In this document: positions 58,554-64,000 of the stretch, piece by piece
Numbering within the stretch: position 1 is the stretch's first letter
Layout: every line of letters starts with the position of its first letter
From: Halichoerus grypus
Taxonomy: Eukaryota; Chordata; Mammalia; Carnivora; Phocidae
DNA: 64,000 bases
Assembly: GCF_964656455.1 (NCBI RefSeq)
Contig: NC_135715.1
Location: 164,950,437 to 165,014,436, forward strand
Direction: 5' to 3'
The notes under the pieces: generated by a model
Seen by the model: the letters and a program-made list of their open reading frames with translations, nothing else
What the model was told of the DNA's origin: nothing
Database searches by the model: none
Translations under genes and position numbers: made by a program

Positions 58554-61500
58554 CCGAATGATGATCTTTCTTCACTCTGGAGTGGTGGACCCATGGAGGG
58601 ACACCTGAGACCTTGAGGGCAGTAGGGGTGGTTAGAACAACAGTGTGGGTCCTTGTCCACTGCAGTTTGAGGGCGTCTTTCTTCCAGTCTTTGACCCAAA
58701 CTGAGTCCCCTGTCTAGAAGGAGTGTACCTGAGACCCTAAGGAGATTGGGGACCTCTCGATGGTATACTTTTGTAATTTATTTAGGGTGGCCCCCAGGAC
58801 CTGAAGCTGCTCCTTTGTCCCTTTATTTCCAAACTGATGCAAGTTTCCTGGAAGGCTTCCCAAGCACAGGGGAGGCCATCCACTTATTAATTCGAATGGG
58901 GAGAAACCTGATGTCCCGAGCTGCAGTTAGCATGCAGGGGACCTAGGGGTAGCAGATCCGGTCATGGGAATTTAGTCTCCTGACAAAACTTTGTTACGAT
59001 TCCCTTGAGGGTGCGATTCATTCACTCTACTTTCCCTGAACTTTGGGGCCAGTAAGTGGTGTGGAGTCTCCAGGTGATGTTGAGAGATTTGGTCAAGACC
59101 TGTACAATGTCTGCCACAAATGCGGGTCCATTGTCACTATGGATTGTTAATGGCAGGCCGAACCGGGGCACGATCTCCTGCAAGAGGACTTTAGCTACTT
59201 CCTGGCTTTGCTCTGTCCTAGTCAGGAAGGCTTCGACCCACCCAGAGTATGTGCATACTATTACTAGGAGATATCTGAACCCCCTGCTCGGCTGCACATC
59301 TGTGAAGTCTACCTCTAGATCTTTGAAGGGGGTTGCTCCCATCCTCTGGACACCTGGCGGGGGCTGTGGTACAGACCGAGCATTATTTTTAGCACATGTT
59401 ACACATCGTTCACTCATTGCTCAGCACAGTGCTGGCAGCTGACTGATGTAGTAGTGCTTCTTGAGAAGGGCCTCTAATGCAGTTTTTCCCAGATGAGTGA
59501 GTTGGTGGTATTCCTTGTCTAGATGCCCTCCAGTTGCTGTTGGAACAAAGATGCTCCCATCTGGCATCATCCACCATCCCTTTTCAGTCAGCATGGCTCC
59601 CTCAGCCATGGCCCATTCCTTTTCGTTTTTAGTGTAACTGGGTGGAGGGACTTCTTCTGGGGGTGTTAGGGCCATGGTGAGGGAAGGGGCTCTGTCCATG
59701 TCCTCACTGGCTGCGGTCTTGGCTGCCTCATCTGCCAGATGATTTCCCCACGCTATGGGGTCGTCTCCTTTCTGGTGTCCCTTACAGTGCAGGATTGCTA
59801 CTTCCTTTGGAAGCCAGATGGCTTTGAGGAGTCTCAGTATGTCCTCTTTGTTCTTGATAGCTTTTCCTGCTGTGTTTAGGAGGCCCCTTTCCTTGTAGAT
59901 GGCTCCATGTATATGTACAGTAGCAAAGGTGTACCGAGAGTCAGTATAGATGTTGATTCGCTTGCCTTCACCGAGGGGCAGGGCTCGGACTAAGGCATAT
60001 GATTCAGCCCATTGAGCTGACCATCCAACTGGTAATGCCTTAGCTTCTAGGACTCCAGTGGTTGTGGTTACTGCATAACCTGATTTCCGGGCACCCTCTT
60101 GTAGGTAACTGCTGCCATCACTTAACAGCGTGAGCTCTGGATTCTTTATGGCTTGATCCCGCAGGTATGGACGGCTCACGTAGACTTCATCAGTCACCTC
60201 GGAACAGTCATGGTCTGGTTCCCCCTCTTCCATGGGGAGAAAGGTTGCTGGATTTAATGTCCTTACTGTTTTGAGGGTGACCCGTGGGTTTTTGCAGAGG
60301 AGCCCTTGGTATTGTGCTAGCCGAGAGTTGGAAAGGAAGCGGTGTCCCTGTGCGTTCATGAGGGACACAACTGCATGAGGGACCTTGACGTTAGGTTCTT
60401 GCCAGGGTAAATTTGTCTGCCTCCTTGATGAGTAGGACTGTGGCTGCCAGCGCCCTGAGGCACTGTGGCCATCCCGCTGCCACAGGGTCCAGCTTCTTTG
60501 ACAGGTAAGCAACTGGCCATTGCTAGGGTCCAATAGTCTGGGTGAGTACCCTGAGTACTAATTTTTCCTTTTCATGCACAAAGAGATTGAAGGGTTTTTC
60601 TATATCTGGTAGACCCAGGGCTGGAGCCCGCTCCAGGGTGGTCTTTATCTCTGTGAAAGCGGCTTCTGCTTCCTCAGTCCAGGCAGGGGGTTCTCGATCT
60701 GTTCCCCCTAAGAGATCATAAAGGGGTCTTGCTATTGCCGAGAACCCAGGGATCCAGATGCGGCAGAATCCTGCAGCCCCCAGGAATTCTCATAGGCCCC
60801 TTTTTGTCTGGGGCTGTGGCAGGGAGATGATGACCCTTTTCCTCTCTGGCCCTAGTGCTCTTTTCCCTTGGATGAGGAGGAAACCAAGGTATTGGACCTG
60901 TTTTTGGCAGATTTGTGCCTTCTTCCATGAGGCTTGGTATCCCGAGTCTGACAGGAGCTGTTAGGAGGGCCTTTGTGCCTTTTGTGCAGTCTTCTCGTGT
61001 GTCACTGGCGAGGAGGAGTCATCCACATAATGGAGGAGGGTGCATCATGTGGCCTCCCTTGGGAAGCTGGTGAGGTCCGCAACAGCACTTCCCCAAAGAG
61101 GGTTGGTGAGTTTTTAAACCCCTGCAGGAGGCGCGTCCAAGTCAGGTGCATCTGGCGCCCTGTATCACGTTCAGACCATTCAAAGGCAAATATTCGGGCT
61201 GGCTCTGGGGAGCTAAGTGGAGGCAGAAGGAGGCATCCTTCAAATCTAGGCGAGTGAACCATCTGGCCGACCCTGGGATTTGGCTGAGGAGGGTGTATGG
61301 ATTCGGGACCACTGGGTGCAGAGAGATGGTCACCTTGTTTATGGCCCACAGGTCTTGAACTGGTCGGTATCCCCCTCCTGGCTTCTTGACTGGCAGGAGT
61401 GGGGTATTCCAGGCCGACTGGCACTCGACTAGAAAACCTGCTTCTTTGAGTTTGGTCAGATGTTCTTGGATATCGATCTTAGCTTCTTGTGGAAGGGGGT

Positions 61501-62072
61501 ATTGCCTTTGCCTCTGAGGTTGGGCTCCTGGGATCAGTTCAACAATGATAGGGGCCTGATTCTGGGCTAGTCCAGGTGGGTTGTTTTCAGCCCATACTGA
61601 AGGGAAGGCGAGTCTGAACTTCGGTGGGCTGCTCAGTTGGGCCGGGCACAGAATAGCCTCCATTTTTCTTCCCTCGGTGTGGTAATTGTTAGTATTAGAG
61701 ACCCCATCTCCTCTTGCCTTGGTTCAATTGGAGGCTAGTGTGTCCAGTGGGCTCAAAGGTTATCTGAGCCCTAAGCTTGGAGAGTATGTCTCAGCCCAGG
61801 AGAGGGATAGGGCAATCAGGCAGATAAAGGAATTCGTGTTGGACCTTATGGCCCCTGAGTTCCCACTGGTGAGCCTGGCAAAAGGGCTATTGTATCACCC
61901 GCGTCCCAGTGACCTCCAGGATGGTTGCAGTCCTTTTGCTGAAAGGTGCCACTGGGGAGGTGACAACAGAGTGCTTGGCCCCAGTATCAACCATAAAAGT
62001 CACTGGTTGGCCCCCCACCTTCATTCTGACTGTGGGCTCATGGGGACCAAGGAGGAAAGAGACCAGTCCCCC
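58489..62072 (-). pseudogene. gammaretrovirus-like pro-pol, near full length but broken
   Basis: Protease, reverse transcriptase, RNase H and integrase. The span of about 1,194 codons is the usual size for the family. Protease: active-site VDTGA at about 61,977-61,991, in the gag frame, with stops. RT: frame 61,142-61,663 up to FTRLDLKDASF, then frame 61,002-61,424 (LLQGFKNSPTLFGE), then YVDD (61,018-61,029) in a third frame. RNase H and the integrase N-part: frame 59,421-60,533 (370 codons) with LLSDGSS, WAESYAL, IYTDSRYTFA, LADEAAK and the integrase HQLTH. One TGA (59,421-59,423) separates it from frame 59,022-59,417 with CVTC, the Asp in EVDFTDV, HSDNGPAF and the Glu in SSGKVE, so the D,D,E triad is present. 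The end is at 58,489. Confidence 0.92.
59022..60533 (-). pseudogene. best preserved part of pol: RNase H and integrase core
   Basis: Within pol, 1.5 kb stays in one frame with a single internal stop, contrasting with RT and gag, where frame changes occur every few hundred bases. RNase H acidic residues (D in LLSDGS, E in WAESY, D in YTDSR, D in HLADEAA) and the integrase zinc ligands and D,D,E residues are visible. The single TGA sits between the two zinc-ligand pairs of the integrase N-terminal domain. The frame ends where a TGA replaces the codon after SSGKVE. Confidence 0.85.
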
Positions 62073-62075
62073 TCA
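62073..62075 (-). other. gag/protease junction stop codon (UGA)
   Basis: Gag and protease are in the same frame, separated only by this TGA (…DSD-stop-GGL…). In-frame stop suppression at this point is how gammaretroviruses make Gag-Pol. The usual stop there is UAG; here it is UGA, either original or a later change. Confidence 0.8.
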
Positions 62076-63622
62076 GTCTGAGTCCATTCCTGCAAGGCCT
62101 ATGAGGTCCTCCTCTCGGGGTTCTTCCTTGTAGCAGCTGGGCTTTTGAGCCTTTCCCTGGTTGGAACATTCGTTTTTCCAATGCCCTTTCTCTTTACAGT
62201 AGGCACATTGATCCCTTGCCAAGGGGGTTCTGGGCTTCCCCCCTTTCAGTGGTTGGGGTCTCCCCATCTTTGTGTTGCCCTTTTCTTTCAGTGTGGCAGC
62301 AGGGAGGCTGACTTTCTTTTTCATCTTTTGTCGGCTTCCCATTCGGCTGAGACCTCCCTGTTCATGTAGACCTTATTGGCAATCTCTATTAGTTGGGTGA
62401 TGTTCATTCCAGCAAAACCCTCTAGTTTCTGAAGTTTTTTTCTGATGTCTGGGGCGGCCTGAGCCATGAAGGAGGTGTTTATCATCTGTTGGCTTTCCTG
62501 TGTCTCGGGGTCAAATGGAGTGTATATCCTGTAGGCTTTACATAGTCTTTCGTAGTAGTCCCCAGGGGATTCCCCTGGTTATGGAGTGACCGAGGATACC
62601 TTAGTCATGTTCATGGGTTTCTTAGCTCCTGCCTGGATTCCCCAGAGGAGGGCCTCCTGGGACCAGCGGATGTGGGCCTGTCCCTCGGTTGTGGTGAAGT
62701 CCCATGCTGGTCACTCCTTGGGTGCGGCCGTATTAGCTCAGGCAGCAGGGTCGATGACTCCCGCTAGTGGGTGCTCTTCTAGGTACTGCTGTGCAACTTT
62801 CATTATTCTCCTCCTTTCCTCTGTGTTAAACAGGGTGCGGAGTGACTGTTGGCGGTCTTCCCAGGTTGGCCGATGAGTCTGGAAGAGGGATTCTATGAGG
62901 TCTATCATAGCCTGTGTTTTCTCAGAGTAGGATGGGGTATTATGTTTCCAGTTGAGGAGGTTGGTGGTGGAGAAGGGCTGATAATACATCATGGAATGGC
63001 CGGGTTGGACCGTCCATCTTCATCATGCCTCTCGGGTTCCCGCATCTCTCCTACCGGCATTTGGAGGGCGCTTGCACCTGGCTTGGGGTGCAGCCTGGCT
63101 GCTGGTCCTGGAGAAAGTGGATCTTTTGGGCCTGGGGGCGCCAGTGAAACCAATGGCGGCAGGGTGTCTGGAGCTGAAGGGCCAGGTGTAGGCAGTCTTG
63201 GGGGCATGGTTAGTTCATCCTCGGGATCTCTGGCTAGGATTTGTGGAGACTGGGGCTTTTGCTGATTTTCTTTAGGTCGCTTGGATGAGGCGATTGATTA
63301 AGACCCTGGCCTGTCCCTGCCTATTGCAAGTGAATCGCACCCAGCGGGGAAGGATCTGAGCAATTCCTAGCCAGGAGTCAATGTATGGAAACTGGTCAGG
63401 GTGTCGTGGTTCTCCTATTATGACTCGCCATACTGGACGAATTGTTGGGACATCCAATGTCCCTTCTGAAGGCCACCTGACATCAAAGGTGGGCCATTCC
63501 AATTCACATAGGGTTCTCAATTTGCTGGGGTTCATCCTGACTCCATAGTCTCCTGAAAACCCCTTCTTGAAATTTTTGATCATGGTCTCTAGAACCATAG
63601 GTTTATTCTGCCCTGACCCTAT
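62073..63622 (-). pseudogene. gammaretrovirus-like gag, broken
   Basis: Structural polyprotein gene, about 515 codons, the expected size. Matrix: frame 63,272-63,712, with IKNFKKGFSGDYGV and ELEWPTFDVRWPSEG. Proline-rich p12-like region: about 62,989-63,270, another frame. Capsid: frame 62,738-62,992 (QPFSTTNLLNWKHN, THRPTWEDRQQSL) and decayed sequence to about 62,350 with a major-homology-like region (GESPGDYYERLCKAY). Nucleocapsid: 62,073-62,342, with one CCHC zinc knuckle (CAYCKEKGHWKNEC). The residue before the Gly that would follow an initiator is encoded by ATA (63,620-63,622), one change from ATG. At least three frame changes. Confidence 0.9.
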
Positions 63623-64000
63623 GGTGATGTCCCCGTGTGCGGTGGTGCAGAGACAGACAAAGGGAGGGTGCCTCCTGAGATGAGGAGACCAATCAGATGC
63701 CCATCTGGCCATGTCCTAAAGGAGCTTAGGTGAGGCTTAGCCGTAGCCATCTCAGCGTTGTGACTTATGATCGGAAACTGTTCCGATGCCGCCATAGACT
63801 GTATGCCATTCACCATGGAATCGCAGACGGGCCCACTCAGACTCCATAGGCTTCTGGAGACCTTAAGGGTGCCTGCCCGTGGAGTCACAGAATCAGTCCG
63901 CTTGAGCAAGCTGGGTCGGACTGCACATTCACACTCCAGAAGTTATTACATTCCCTCCCTGGGAATCCCTACTTGTGAGACCTCTAAGAGGTCTCTGGGA
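63623..64000 (-). other. proviral leader, 5' LTR not reached
   Basis: The matrix frame stays open upstream to a Met at 63,712, and another minus frame covers 63,619-63,909, but neither is recognisable. No primer binding site (TGG start after an LTR CA end) and no match to the 3' LTR end were seen before the window edge, so the 5' LTR must lie beyond 64,000. Confidence 0.6.

Noticed and set aside
61686..62081. 131-codon plus-strand frame over the protease region
   Set aside because: It is antisense to the protease, whose VDTGA active site is readable on the minus strand; the same applies to other plus frames over the provirus.

Overview
The window is mammalian nuclear DNA from a carnivoran, most likely a dog-like (caniform) species. 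About 27 copies of the tRNA-Lys-derived Can-SINE are present, with the 'gggcgcctgggtggctcag' head and an AAATAAA/AATCTTT tail. The subfamily mix (heads followed by 'ggctccctgctcggcggga' bodies) looks more like a bear, seal or mustelid than a dog, but the species cannot be fixed from this alone. No single-copy host gene with recognisable exons was found. The window reads as an intergenic or deep-intronic region made of layered retroelements.

Layout. 1-36,690 is AT-rich unique sequence peppered with Can-SINEs, MIR, MER5-type DNA transposon remnants and old L1 pieces. It includes a HAL1/L1M-like antisense block (17,080-19,900), a sense L1 3' portion (22,150-24,890), a solo LTR (10,699-11,096), and a 320-bp polypyrimidine minisatellite (29,321-29,645). 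From 36,967 to 47,081 lies one full-length carnivore-type L1 on the minus strand, flanked by a 12-bp target-site duplication and inserted in an older L1M 3' end. That L1 received two later insertions. One is a nearly intact processed retrocopy of THAP12 (38,209-41,590, minus). The other is a 35-nt 5' fragment of U6 snRNA with a perfect 17-bp target duplication (37,911-37,945, plus). From 47,125 to 48,860 is the 5' part of another old L1, split by a Tigger-like DNA transposon with a TA duplication. 48,955-54,660 is mixed old repeats, SINEs and a 232-bp tandem duplication.

54,670-56,690 holds a decayed class III (ERVL-type) pol plus dUTPase stretch on the plus strand. From 56,823 to the end lies a class I gammaretrovirus-like provirus on the minus strand: a 300-bp 3' LTR, polypurine tract, env, pol, a UGA-separated gag/protease junction, gag and part of the leader. 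Its 5' LTR is outside the window. Gag and pol are near full length in nucleotides but broken by frameshifts and stops. The best kept parts are RNase H plus integrase.

The most unusual items are three. First, a continuous 614-codon frame reads from the L1 ORF2 C-terminal region through the THAP12 5' UTR into the THAP domain. Second, there is the tail-less truncated U6 retrocopy. Third, the insertion history is readable as four layers (L1M, then L1, then THAP12 and U6). No evidence for a new enzymatic or defence system was found; these are evolutionary oddities that could matter if transcribed.
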